DNA of 64,000 bases from Comamonas halotolerans (GTDB taxonomy: Bacteria > Pseudomonadota > Gammaproteobacteria > Burkholderiales > Burkholderiaceae_C), in assembly GCF_030162935.1 (NCBI RefSeq), contig NZ_JASAUZ010000067.1:1-64000 (forward strand), given 5' to 3'. The position numbers were made by a program, and so were the translations under genes. Below the pieces are notes generated by a model. It ran no database searches. It had not been told where the DNA came from and was given only the letters and a program-made list of their open reading frames with translations. Shown here piece after piece: positions 1 through 8,296 of this stretch. Within the stretch, counting starts at the first letter, position 1; the number at the start of each line of letters is the position of its first letter.

Positions 1-66
1 ATCGCTCTTCACACGGACTTTGACGTTGTAGTCCACCACGCGCTTGACTGGGACCAATACCTTCAT
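1..66 (-). CDS. etfB: Electron transfer flavoprotein beta subunit, N-terminal fragment
   Basis: Only the first 22 codons are in the window; the gene runs off the left edge. The translation begins MKVLVPVKRVVDYNVKVRV, the characteristic EtfB N-terminus. EtfB with EtfA carries electrons from acyl-CoA dehydrogenases to ETF-ubiquinone oxidoreductase at the inner membrane. It lies 129 bp downstream of the last gene of the acyl-CoA catabolic operon and on the same strand, so the electron acceptor for the two dehydrogenases at 4.5-6.9 kb is encoded next to them. Whether it shares their transcript cannot be seen. The identity rests on the N-terminus alone but this is a very distinctive one. Confidence 0.93.
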   Translation of the reverse strand, partial: MKVLVPVKRVVDYNVKVRVKSD

Positions 67-195
67 GGTTTGTTCTTTCAGAAATTGTTGGTTAAAACAT
101 TCGCTAAAGCTTATACCTTAAGCGCTAGCAGCTATGAATTCAATAATTCGGCAATTGTGGCTTCGCAAAATAGCAGGTGATATGAGCAAAACGAA

Positions 196-1179
196 TTACT
201 CTGCAACCATGCCCTTGTCCCTGACCACCTTGCTCCACTTGGCGTAATCCTGCGTCAGGCTCTGCTGCAACTGCTGAGCAGGCATAAAGCGCGCAATGGC
301 ACCAGCCCCAAGAATGCGCTCTTGCACATCCTTTTTCGCCAGGATTTCTTGCACTTCCTTGTTCAGGCGGGCAACGATATCAGCGGACATGCCTTTCGGC
401 CCCAGCAACGCTCCCAGTGAGACTGCGGAGAAACCATCAATGCCTTGCTCAGCAATGGTCTTGACCTCCGGTACCACGCTCACGCGCTCGGGAGAACCCA
501 CGGCCACAGCCACCAACTTGCCCGATTTGATATGTGGCAGCGCTGCCACCAAATCGGCATACATGATGGGCACCTGACCTCCAATGGTGTCTGTAATGGC
601 TGGCACACCACCTTTATAGGCAACGTGCTGCATGTCGAACTTGCCCAGCTCTTTGAGCAACTCCATGCTCATATGACCAAAGCTGCCAGCCCCGCTGGTG
701 GTGTAGTTCAGCGGATCTTTTTGCGCACGTGCAGTTTCTATCAACTGCGGCAAATTCTTCACATTGGGCAGCTTGCTGGGATTGACCACCATCACGATGG
801 GCAAGTCATAGATCATGGAAACAGGCGTGAAATCCTTGGTGATTTCGTAGCCTGCGCCTTTGTAGAACAGGGGAGCAAACAATGTGGGAGTGGCCAGCGT
901 CATCAAGGTATAGCCATCAGGTGCCGCACGCTTGACCTGATTTGCCGCAATCGAACCCGATGCACCCGCGCGGTTTTCCACGATCACCGGTTGCTTGAGG
1001 CGATCTGACAGCTCTTTACCCACAATGCGAGACACCACATCCGTGGGACCACCCGCAGGGAAAGGCACGATCAAAGTGATGGGTTTGCTAGGCCAGGCTG
1101 CCTGCGCCATGGCCGAGCCGGCAACCAGCGTTGCTGCGGTAGCCAAGATGATGCGGCGAGAAAAAGATACGTTGTTCAT
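196..1179 (-). CDS. Bug-family (TTT) solute-binding protein
   Basis: A 327-aa periplasmic receptor of the Bug/TctC family, which captures small carboxylates for tripartite tricarboxylate transporters. Residues 1-25 form a signal peptide with an SRR motif (possibly Tat-exported) ending near AMA. The mature start WPSKPI and the PFPAGGPTDVVSR segment (about 40-51) are family hallmarks, the latter near the ligand carboxylate-binding loop. No TctA/TctB membrane gene is nearby, which is usual in Burkholderiales, where many receptors share few transporters. It is 21 bp downstream of a paralogue and ends the acyl-CoA operon, so its ligand is probably an acid degraded by that operon (inference). Confidence 0.93.
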   Translation of the reverse strand: MNNVSFSRRIILATAATLVAGSAMAQAAWPSKPITLIVPFPAGGPTDVVSRIVGKELSDRLKQPVIVENRAGASGSIAANQVKRAAPDGYTLMTLATPTLFAPLFYKGAGYEITKDFTPVSMIYDLPIVMVVNPSKLPNVKNLPQLIETARAQKDPLNYTTSGAGSFGHMSMELLKELGKFDMQHVAYKGGVPAITDTIGGQVPIMYADLVAALPHIKSGKLVAVAVGSPERVSVVPEVKTIAEQGIDGFSAVSLGALLGPKGMSADIVARLNKEVQEILAKKDVQERILGAGAIARFMPAQQLQQSLTQDYAKWSKVVRDKGMVAE

Positions 1180-1200
1180 TGCGATGTCTCTGGGTTTGTT

Positions 1201-2202
1201 TTAGTCCACTTTGGCTTCAGCCACTTCAATCAGCGACTTCCACACCGGTGCTGCTTTGGCATAGGTTTGGGCGAACTCTTGCGGCGTGCTGAACACGGGC
1301 AGGAAGCCTGCACCATCAATGCGCTCCTTGACCTTGGCGTCTTGTGATGCATCCTTGAGTGCTGCAAACAACACATCCACAATCTCTTTGGGAGTGCCCG
1401 CAGGCAGCGCCATACCGACAAAACCAGCAATCGCGTAGGCGTCATCGGTCACGCCCTGCTCATAGATGGTGGGCACATTGGGCAACACACTCATGCGCTC
1501 CTTGCCTGTGACGCCAATGGCCTTGAGGCGGCCAGATTCAATAAAGGGCTTGGTGTTCTGGGCACTGGAGAAGCACATTTGCAGCTGACCACCGATCAAC
1601 TCCTGAATCATGGGTGCTTCGCCCTTGTAAGCCACATGGCTCATGTCAGCGTCCATGCTCTTGCTCATGTACGCGCCACCCAGATGTGCATACGAGCCCA
1701 CTCCCCAGCTGCCATAGGAGACCTTGCTCTTGTTGGCCTTGACCCATGCCAGCAGCTCTTTCATGTTGCTGGCAGGCACCGACGGGTGCACCACCAGGGT
1801 GACAGGCGCCGATGCAATCTCGGACATCATCAGCAAGTCACGCTGCGGGTTGTAAGCCATCTTGGAATACAGGAACTGGTTGATGAGCAATGAGGTGCTC
1901 AGTGACAACACCACGGTATAGCCATCAGGTGCGGCCTTTGCCACCTGGTCTGTGCCCAGCATGCCTGCTGCTCCACCCTTGTTCTCCACCACGATGGGCT
2001 GCCCCAGCTTCTTCGACATAGCCTCTGCCAGCACGCGAGCGACGATATCGGTAGCTCCGCCTGGATTAAAGGGCACGATGAAGCGAATGGGCTTGCTGGG
2101 ATACGCAGCCTTGGCCCAGGCAGGCAGGCCGATCAGACTGCTGCCCGCTGCCGCTGCGGCAGCCACCATGAGGTGGCGGCGATTGGTTTGAACCGTGTCC
2201 AT
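1201..2202 (-). CDS. Bug-family (TTT) solute-binding protein
   Basis: A 333-aa Bug/TctC-type receptor, paralogous to its downstream neighbour. The N-terminus has a twin-arginine stretch (TNRRHLM, 6-12), an alanine-rich hydrophobic core and a likely cleavage after AWA (30). The mature protein starts YPSKPIRFIVPF and carries PGGATDIVAR, the usual Bug signature. It follows the CoA-transferase by 113 bp on the same strand. Some members of the family are known to bind linear dicarboxylates such as adipate, which would suit the pim-like enzymes upstream, but the ligand cannot be read from sequence. Having two receptors suggests either two ligands or two affinities. Confidence 0.93.
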   Translation of the reverse strand: MDTVQTNRRHLMVAAAAAAGSSLIGLPAWAKAAYPSKPIRFIVPFNPGGATDIVARVLAEAMSKKLGQPIVVENKGGAAGMLGTDQVAKAAPDGYTVVLSLSTSLLINQFLYSKMAYNPQRDLLMMSEIASAPVTLVVHPSVPASNMKELLAWVKANKSKVSYGSWGVGSYAHLGGAYMSKSMDADMSHVAYKGEAPMIQELIGGQLQMCFSSAQNTKPFIESGRLKAIGVTGKERMSVLPNVPTIYEQGVTDDAYAIAGFVGMALPAGTPKEIVDVLFAALKDASQDAKVKERIDGAGFLPVFSTPQEFAQTYAKAAPVWKSLIEVAEAKVD

Positions 2203-2315
2203 ATTGTTGTCTCCCTAAAAAAACGTGCTTGCACGCAGGAAATGGCCCGACCTCCTACCCCGGCATGCAACCCTCTGATGGAGTTGTTGTGCCGAAAGCC
2301 TTGCCGTCGAAAAAG

Positions 2316-3563
2316 TTACTGAGGATTTGCCGAATCGGGCAGTGTGAGCACGCCCTTGTCTTTGAGCGCCTGCAACTGTGCATCGCTCATGGAGAGCAGC
2401 TCTTGCAACACCTCACGTGTGGCCGACCCCAGAGTGGGTGGTGTATGCCGAATAGGCAAACGCTGACCATCCATGCGGTAAGGCGGTGCAAACACCCAGG
2501 TCTTGCCCACCACGGGATGGGGCATTTGCTGGAACACGCCGGTTTGCTGGGTGCGCTCGCTGGTCAGCGCCTCGTGCAGACCTGCAACTTCACCACAGGG
2601 TATGCCAACAGCATGCATGCGTTCGAGCAGCACTTTGCGCGGGAAGCTGGCAATGATGCTTTTGAGCAGCGGCAAAATTTCCAGACGGTTTCTGGCCCGC
2701 TCCACATTGGTGGCATAACGCGGGTCTTCAAAAATGTCTGCTCGGTCAATGACGCTGCGACAAAACGCCTCAAACTGGCGGTTGTTGCCCACGCCAATGA
2801 TCAGCGGGCCGTCCGCAGCATCAAACAAACCATAGGGCACGATAGACGGGTGGGCATTTCCATAGCGCTGCGTGTCATGTCCCAGCAGCATGGCATCCAA
2901 AGCATAGTAGCCATTGATGGTCAGACCGCAGTCATACAAAGCCAGCTCAATCTGCCGACCTCGCCCTGTGCGACTCTTGCGATACAGCGCAGCCAGCACG
3001 GCCTGTGCGGCGTACATGCCAGTCATCAGATCCACCACGGCCACGCCAAATTTGAGTGGCGGTGTCCCCTCTTCGCCGTTGATGGCCATCAAGCCTGCTT
3101 CGGCCTGAATCACCAAGTCATAGCCAGGGCGCTTGGCTTCTGGGGTGTCGCTGTTGTAACCCGCCACGCTGCAATAAATCAGATCAGGCTTGATGGACTT
3201 GAGCTTGTCATAGCCCAGACCCAGCTTATCGGCACCGCCATGCTTGAAGTTGTGGATGACCACATCAAACTGCGGCAGCAGGTCATAAATGATTTGCACG
3301 CCTTCGGGGCTTTGCAAATCCAGCGTGACCGAACGCTTGTTGCGGTTCATGCTGTTGTAGTAGGTAGTCTCTGTGTTGCCGATACGCATACCCCAGTCGC
3401 GCGTGTCATCGCCCCGCCCGGGGTGCTCCACCTTGACCACGTCGGCACCAAAATCAGCCAACACCTGACCACACAAAGGGCCTGCAAATACGCGTGACAA
3501 ATCCAGTACGCGCACGCCTTCCAACGGAAAATCCATGCCTTCCGGCAAGGTGGATGAGGTCAT
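2316..3563 (-). CDS. Class III (CaiB/BaiF-type) acyl-CoA transferase
   Basis: A 415-aa family III CoA-transferase, the normal length for this family. These enzymes move CoA from a donor thioester to a free acid without ATP. The N-terminal GVRVLDLSRVFAGPL, the DFGADVVKVEHPGRGDDTR segment and the VVDLMTG motif, whose Asp178 aligns with the catalytic aspartate that forms the acyl-enzyme anhydride, all fit. In this operon it occupies the role of the acyl-CoA ligase (PimA) of the pim cluster, so it probably activates the imported acid. The donor (for example succinyl-CoA or acetyl-CoA) and acceptor cannot be told. It follows the crotonase gene by 39 bp. Confidence 0.92.
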   Translation of the reverse strand: MTSSTLPEGMDFPLEGVRVLDLSRVFAGPLCGQVLADFGADVVKVEHPGRGDDTRDWGMRIGNTETTYYNSMNRNKRSVTLDLQSPEGVQIIYDLLPQFDVVIHNFKHGGADKLGLGYDKLKSIKPDLIYCSVAGYNSDTPEAKRPGYDLVIQAEAGLMAINGEEGTPPLKFGVAVVDLMTGMYAAQAVLAALYRKSRTGRGRQIELALYDCGLTINGYYALDAMLLGHDTQRYGNAHPSIVPYGLFDAADGPLIIGVGNNRQFEAFCRSVIDRADIFEDPRYATNVERARNRLEILPLLKSIIASFPRKVLLERMHAVGIPCGEVAGLHEALTSERTQQTGVFQQMPHPVVGKTWVFAPPYRMDGQRLPIRHTPPTLGSATREVLQELLSMSDAQLQALKDKGVLTLPDSANPQ

Positions 3564-3602
3564 TGCTCTTGTCTCCTGCGCTTTAATGTTTGAATACCCG
3601 GC

Positions 3603-4412
3603 TTACTCTGCCAGCGGCACATGAGGGGCTTGACGGAAACTGGCGCTGCGCTTTTCCAGAAAGGCAGCAATGCCTTCGCGGGACTCTTCACTCTCTTGCG
3701 ACTGCACCATGTACTGCGCCTCCAGCTCCAGCTGCTGCTCCAGCGTATTGCGCGGCGCCTGGCGGCACAGATCCTTGATACGCGCCATGGCCAGCTCTGG
3801 CCCCTGCGCCACTTGCTGCGCCAGGCCCAAAGCCCAGACTATGGCTTGACCCGGTTCCGCCAAACGATTCACCGCACCCAACTGGTGCAAGCGCTCTCCA
3901 CTGATGCGCTCGCCCGTAAGACACAGCTCGGTCAGAACCTGACGTGACACAAACTCGGAGAGAAAAGCGGTGGCACCGCCATCAGGGGTCAGCCCCACCT
4001 TCACATACGCCACCGAAAACACACTGTTCTTGGCCGCCACCAGCATGTCGCAAGCCAGCGCCAGAGAAAGCCCTGCGCCAGCGGCCGCACCTTCCACCGC
4101 AGCAATGACGGGCTTGGGGCAGTCTCGCACCGCACGGATCAGGTCGTGCAGACCTTCCAGCTTTTCGCGGCGAACCTCAACGGGCAGCTCGCGGCGCTTG
4201 GCAAGTTGCCGCAAGTCACCACCCGCACAGAAATGCCCACCTTCACCAGTCAACACCACCGCGCCCACACTATCGTCAGCGGCAGCATCTGCCAGCGCTT
4301 GCATCACCGCCGCGTAGAACTCTGGCGACAAGGCGTTGCGTGCAGCCACATTGTTGTTGGAGAGAATGAGCACATTCCCTTCACGACGTTGCAACAGGGG
4401 TTCTGGATTCAC
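3603..4412 (-). CDS. Crotonase-fold enoyl-CoA hydratase/isomerase family protein (PimE/PaaG-like)
   Basis: A 269-aa crotonase-superfamily enzyme. The GTG start at 4412 is preferred because AGGAG lies seven bases upstream; the open frame extends further up without family similarity. Oxyanion-hole segments CAGGDLR (62-68) and GAAAGAG (108-114) are present. The two glutamates that catalyse hydration in crotonase align with Ser116 and Tyr136 here, with the expected 20-residue spacing, whereas PDGG brings Asp144 to the active site, as in PaaG and related isomerases. It is therefore more likely an enoyl-CoA isomerase than a hydratase, although general annotation would call it hydratase. It corresponds by position to pimE of the pim operon. 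Confidence 0.9.
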   Translation of the reverse strand: MNPEPLLQRREGNVLILSNNNVAARNALSPEFYAAVMQALADAAADDSVGAVVLTGEGGHFCAGGDLRQLAKRRELPVEVRREKLEGLHDLIRAVRDCPKPVIAAVEGAAAGAGLSLALACDMLVAAKNSVFSVAYVKVGLTPDGGATAFLSEFVSRQVLTELCLTGERISGERLHQLGAVNRLAEPGQAIVWALGLAQQVAQGPELAMARIKDLCRQAPRNTLEQQLELEAQYMVQSQESEESREGIAAFLEKRSASFRQAPHVPLAE

Positions 4413-4497
4413 TGCATGTCTCCTCGTTGTTATGGATGCTGAAAAGCAACACCAGCCCTTGTCGCACCGTGCAGCAAGGGCTGTATGAGCAAAGGCT

Positions 4498-5634
4498 TTA
4501 AGCCGCCTGCCCCAATGCAATAAAGCGGGCCAGGTGATGGTCTTCGTCACCAAACTGGTGATCAATCATGACCAGACGTTTGGCATAGTGCGCCAAAGGC
4601 AATTCCCAGGTCATGCCAATGCCCCCATGCAGCTGGATGCTTTCCTGCGCCACCTTGGTACCCACATAGCCCACGGTGTACTTGGCGGCCGACAAGGCTT
4701 TTTCCTTGGTGGCGCCTGTAGCGTTGTCGATGGCATCTGCCGCGTTGATGACTGCAGAGCGAGCCTGCTCCACTTCCAGCAGCACATCAGCCATGCGGTG
4801 TTGCAGGGCCTGGAATGTGCCAATGGCCACACCAAACTGCTTGCGCGTTTGCAGATATTCCAGCGTGTGCTGCTTGGCCACGTCCATCGCCCCTACAGAT
4901 TCTGCAGCCAGTGCCAGCAGCGCGTAGCCACTGATGTGTTCCAGCACCGCATGCCCCTTGCCTTCCGCACCCAGCAAGGCGTCACCCGACAGCCCGACGT
5001 TGTCGAATGTCAGCTCAGCCACACGGCCACCTTCAAAGCGCTGCAGACTGCGCTTGGCGATGCCGGCAGCACTGCCATCCACCAGGAACAGGCTGATACC
5101 GTCTTGGTCGTACTGGTTGCCTGATGTGCGTGCGGAGACCAGCAGCAAGTCAGCCTTGGCACCAAATGCCACCACGCCCTTGGCACCATTGAGTACCCAG
5201 CCTGTGGCAGTCTTGACAGCGGTGGTCTTGACGTTGTTCAGTTCATAGTGGCTGCCGGGCTCGTCGTGTGCCAGCGCAGCGATCACACCACCGGCCACAA
5301 TGTCTTCCAGCTTGGCTTTTTGCGACTCGGTGCCTGCAGCGATCAACGCCTGCCCAACAACCAACGCCCCCAGCAGAGGCTCAGCCACCAGACCCCGGCC
5401 CAGCGACTCAAACACCACGCTGATGTCAAAGCCTGCCCCGCCAAAACCACCGTCTTCTTCCTTGAACAGCGCGCCAATGGCACCCAGTTCGGCAAATTGT
5501 GCATACAGCTCGGCACTATGGCCTTCTTGGCCGTACGCGATCTTGTTGCGGTGCTCGATACCGTACTGCTCAGCCACAAAACGGTTCAAGGTGTCCGCCA
5601 GCATGCGGCGGTCTTCGGTATGTTCGAAGTTCAT
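4498..5634 (-). CDS. Acyl-CoA dehydrogenase, small subunit (PimD-like)
   Basis: A 378-aa flavin-dependent acyl-CoA dehydrogenase-family protein. The N-terminal helical domain starts MNFEHTEDRRMLADTL, the middle beta domain carries WVLNGAKGVV, and the C-terminal helical domain carries QLHGGIGMTWE. Size and position directly after a 398-aa partner match the small subunit of heteromeric pimeloyl-CoA dehydrogenase and the alpha2beta2 side-chain dehydrogenases known in actinobacteria. The pair would oxidise an acyl-CoA to the trans-2-enoyl-CoA and pass electrons to ETF. The gene starts 25 bp after the large-subunit stop codon; an 85-bp gap separates it from the next gene. Confidence 0.9.
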   Translation of the reverse strand: MNFEHTEDRRMLADTLNRFVAEQYGIEHRNKIAYGQEGHSAELYAQFAELGAIGALFKEEDGGFGGAGFDISVVFESLGRGLVAEPLLGALVVGQALIAAGTESQKAKLEDIVAGGVIAALAHDEPGSHYELNNVKTTAVKTATGWVLNGAKGVVAFGAKADLLLVSARTSGNQYDQDGISLFLVDGSAAGIAKRSLQRFEGGRVAELTFDNVGLSGDALLGAEGKGHAVLEHISGYALLALAAESVGAMDVAKQHTLEYLQTRKQFGVAIGTFQALQHRMADVLLEVEQARSAVINAADAIDNATGATKEKALSAAKYTVGYVGTKVAQESIQLHGGIGMTWELPLAHYAKRLVMIDHQFGDEDHHLARFIALGQAA

Positions 5635-5659
5635 GAGCTTGTTCCTTCCTTCGCCCGAA

Positions 5660-6856
5660 TCAAAGGCCCAGGATCATCTTGGAGATGATGTTCTTTTGGA
5701 TTTCGTTGGAGCCGCCAAAGATCGACAGCTTGCGGTAGTTGAAGTAAGCGGCTGCCGCCGAGAACGCTTCTTCAGGCCCCACGGTTGGCTCCGTGTTGTT
5801 GCCGTGCATGGCAGCCTCTTCAAACGGCGCAGCGTAAGGGCCCATGGCGCGGCGGATCAGCGACAGAATTTCCTGGCGAATCTCTGTGCCCTTGATCTTG
5901 AGCATGGAGCTTTCAGCACCTGGCACACCACCGCCAGCCACTGCTGCAATCACGCGCAGATTGGTGGTCTTCATGTTTTCCAGATCAATTTCGACCTTGG
6001 CCATGCGGGCTGCAAACAGCGGGTCTTGCGACAGGGGTTTGCCGTTGTAGAAGGTGCGGCTTGCGGCCACTTTCAGCTTTTCCAGCGAAGCGACGGAGAA
6101 GCCCACACCTGCAATATTGGTGCGCTCATAGGTCAACAGGTACTTGGCGTAGGTCCAGCCCTTGTTTTCTTCGCCCACCAGGTTCTCAACAGGCACCTTC
6201 ACGTCAGTGAAGAACACTTCGTTGACTTCGTGCTCACCATCCAGCGTGATAATGGGGCGCACTTCGACGCCGGGGGTGTTCATGTCGATCAGCAAGAAAC
6301 TGATACCAGCCTGCGCCTTCACGTCCTTGTTGGTGCGCACCAGGCAGAAGATCATGTTGGCGTGCTGGCCCAGCGTCGTCCAGGTCTTTTGGCCGTTGAC
6401 GATGTAATGATCGCCATCGCGCACAGCAGTGGTCTTCACCGAAGCCAGGTCCGAGCCTGAACCGGGTTCCGAATAGCCCTGGCACCACCAGTCCGCACCA
6501 TTCAGGATGCGTGGCAGCCAGTAGTTCTTTTGCTGCTCATTGCCGTACTTGATCAGCACAGGGCCCAGCATGTTCACGCCAAAAGGCACCAATCGGGGAG
6601 CGCCTGCCAGCGCACACTCGTTTTCGAAGATGAACTTCTCGACTGCGCCCCATCCTGGGCCACCGTATTGTTCAGGCCAGTGGTTGGCCAACCAGCCACG
6701 CTCGTTAAGCACATCGTGCCAGCCCTGCAAGTCTTGCTTGTTCAGGATTTGACCACCGCGAACCTTGTTGGCCAATTCGGGGTTGAGATTGGCCTTCAGA
6801 AAGGCTTGCACTTCCGCACGAAAGGCTTGTTCTTGGGGGGTGAATTGGAGATCCAT
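5660..6856 (-). CDS. Acyl-CoA dehydrogenase, large subunit (PimC-like)
   Basis: A 398-aa acyl-CoA dehydrogenase with the full fold: an N-terminal helical domain, the central signature WCQGYSEPGSGSDLAS and NGQKTWTT in the beta domain, and a C-terminal domain ending FGGSNEIQKNIISKMILGL. The GGSNEIQ stretch is typical of the large subunits of heteromeric dehydrogenases; the YEGT glutamate of MCAD-type enzymes is not at this place, so the catalytic base must lie elsewhere. It precedes the small subunit by 25 bp and follows the thiolase by 23 bp, indicating a tight operon. Known pimC relatives act on pimeloyl-CoA; the exact chain here is unknown. Confidence 0.92.
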   Translation of the reverse strand: MDLQFTPQEQAFRAEVQAFLKANLNPELANKVRGGQILNKQDLQGWHDVLNERGWLANHWPEQYGGPGWGAVEKFIFENECALAGAPRLVPFGVNMLGPVLIKYGNEQQKNYWLPRILNGADWWCQGYSEPGSGSDLASVKTTAVRDGDHYIVNGQKTWTTLGQHANMIFCLVRTNKDVKAQAGISFLLIDMNTPGVEVRPIITLDGEHEVNEVFFTDVKVPVENLVGEENKGWTYAKYLLTYERTNIAGVGFSVASLEKLKVAASRTFYNGKPLSQDPLFAARMAKVEIDLENMKTTNLRVIAAVAGGGVPGAESSMLKIKGTEIRQEILSLIRRAMGPYAAPFEEAAMHGNNTEPTVGPEEAFSAAAAYFNYRKLSIFGGSNEIQKNIISKMILGL

Positions 6857-6879
6857 TGCAATACCTCGGATAAACCAGA

Positions 6880-8076
6880 TCAGAAAATTTCAAACAGGCC
6901 TGCAGCGCCCATGCCACCGGCAATGCACATGCTGACGACGCCGTATTTCACGGAGGGGTCTTTGGCCTTGCGACGCTGGCCTTCCAGCAAGATGTGACCA
7001 GCCAGACGCGCACCGGTCATGCCAAAGGGGTGACCAATGGAGATCGCGCCACCATTGACGTTCAGCCGTTCCAGGGGGATACCCAGTTGGCGCTGGCAAT
7101 ACAGCGCCTGGGAAGCGAAGGCTTCGTTGAGCTCCCACAGATCGATGTCGTCCACCGTCAAGCCATGGCGCTTGAGCAGCTTGGGCACCGCGAACACGGG
7201 GCCGATACCCATCTCGTCAGGCTCGCAACCGGCCACGGCAAAACCACGGAATGCTCCCAAAGGCTTGAGGCCCAGACGTTCTGCCACCTTCGCTTCCACC
7301 ACCACACAGGCGCTGGAACCGTCCGACAGCTGCGAGGCATTGCCAGCCGTAATGAAGTTGCCTGGCCCTTTCACAGGCTCCAGCTTGGCCAGCCCTTCCA
7401 GCGTGGTGCTGGCACGGTTGCAGTTGTCCTTGGTGGCGATGACATCGCGGTAAGTGACTTCGCCCGTTTCCTTGTTCTTCTCGGCCATCTTTGTGGCGCA
7501 AGCAATGATTTCGTTGTCAAAAATGCCTGCCGCTTGCGCCGCCGCTGTACGTTGCTGGCTCAGCAGCGAGAAAGCATCCTGATCTTCACGCGAAATGTTG
7601 TAGCGCTTGGCCACCACGTCGGCGGTATCGATCATGGCCATGAACAGATCCGGCTTGTGCTGCACGAGCCAGGGGTCCATGTCCGTGGGCAAGTTGTTGC
7701 TAGCCCGCATGCCAGAGATCGTTTCCACCCCACCTGCCAGCATGGCATCCACACCTTCGGCCACGACGCGGCCTGCTGCAATAGCAATCGATTGCAGCCC
7801 GGAAGCGCAGTAACGGGTGATGGTTGTACCCGCAATGCTCAAGGGCAGTTCGGCACGAATCACGGTCTGGCGCCCCAGGTTACGCCCCTGGAACCCATCG
7901 GGGTTGCCGCAGCCGAGAATCAAGTCCTCAATCATTTCGGGATCAACGCCTGAACGCTCCACCGCCGCCTTGACCGAAAAAGCGGCCAGTTGAGCAGCCG
8001 GAGTCACGTTGAATTCTCCGCGGTGCGACTTGGCCAACGGAGTGCGGGCAGTGGAAACAATGACGGCTTCGCGCAT
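6880..8076 (-). CDS. Acetyl-CoA acyltransferase (thiolase, PimB-like)
   Basis: A 398-aa thiolase of normal length. The acyl-accepting Cys90 sits in RYCASGLQS, His349 in [12 protein letters not shown], and the second catalytic Cys384 in [13 protein letters not shown], so all active-site residues are present. It cleaves 3-oxoacyl-CoA with free CoA to release acetyl-CoA and a shortened acyl-CoA. Its place between the hydratase/dehydrogenase fusion and the dehydrogenase pair matches pimB. A 220-bp gap separates it from the upstream gene, long enough to carry an internal promoter, though I see no convincing one. Confidence 0.94.
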   Translation of the reverse strand: MREAVIVSTARTPLAKSHRGEFNVTPAAQLAAFSVKAAVERSGVDPEMIEDLILGCGNPDGFQGRNLGRQTVIRAELPLSIAGTTITRYCASGLQSIAIAAGRVVAEGVDAMLAGGVETISGMRASNNLPTDMDPWLVQHKPDLFMAMIDTADVVAKRYNISREDQDAFSLLSQQRTAAAQAAGIFDNEIIACATKMAEKNKETGEVTYRDVIATKDNCNRASTTLEGLAKLEPVKGPGNFITAGNASQLSDGSSACVVVEAKVAERLGLKPLGAFRGFAVAGCEPDEMGIGPVFAVPKLLKRHGLTVDDIDLWELNEAFASQALYCQRQLGIPLERLNVNGGAISIGHPFGMTGARLAGHILLEGQRRKAKDPSVKYGVVSMCIAGGMGAAGLFEIF

Positions 8077-8296
8077 GGTGTGTTTGTCTCGATTTGGTTT
8101 TTTGGATCGTCACCAGCACTGCTGCTTTATCGCACTGTGTACTGGCAACTTCTTTTGAAATTTGGAAAAGCACGGCAAGCTTTTCCGGTGGCGCGGCACC
8201 GCCAGCAACATGGGACAAAGATCGCCCAAAGCGCTGGCTCCACCCCATCGGCATTGCCTGGACAGGGCAAGTTCCGCGAACCACACGGAAGGTGGC

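Noticed and set aside
2229-3497. 422-aa open frame on the plus strand
   Set aside because: Antisense to the CoA-transferase gene, which has the full family signature; the plus-strand translation is low in pattern and unlike any protein family.
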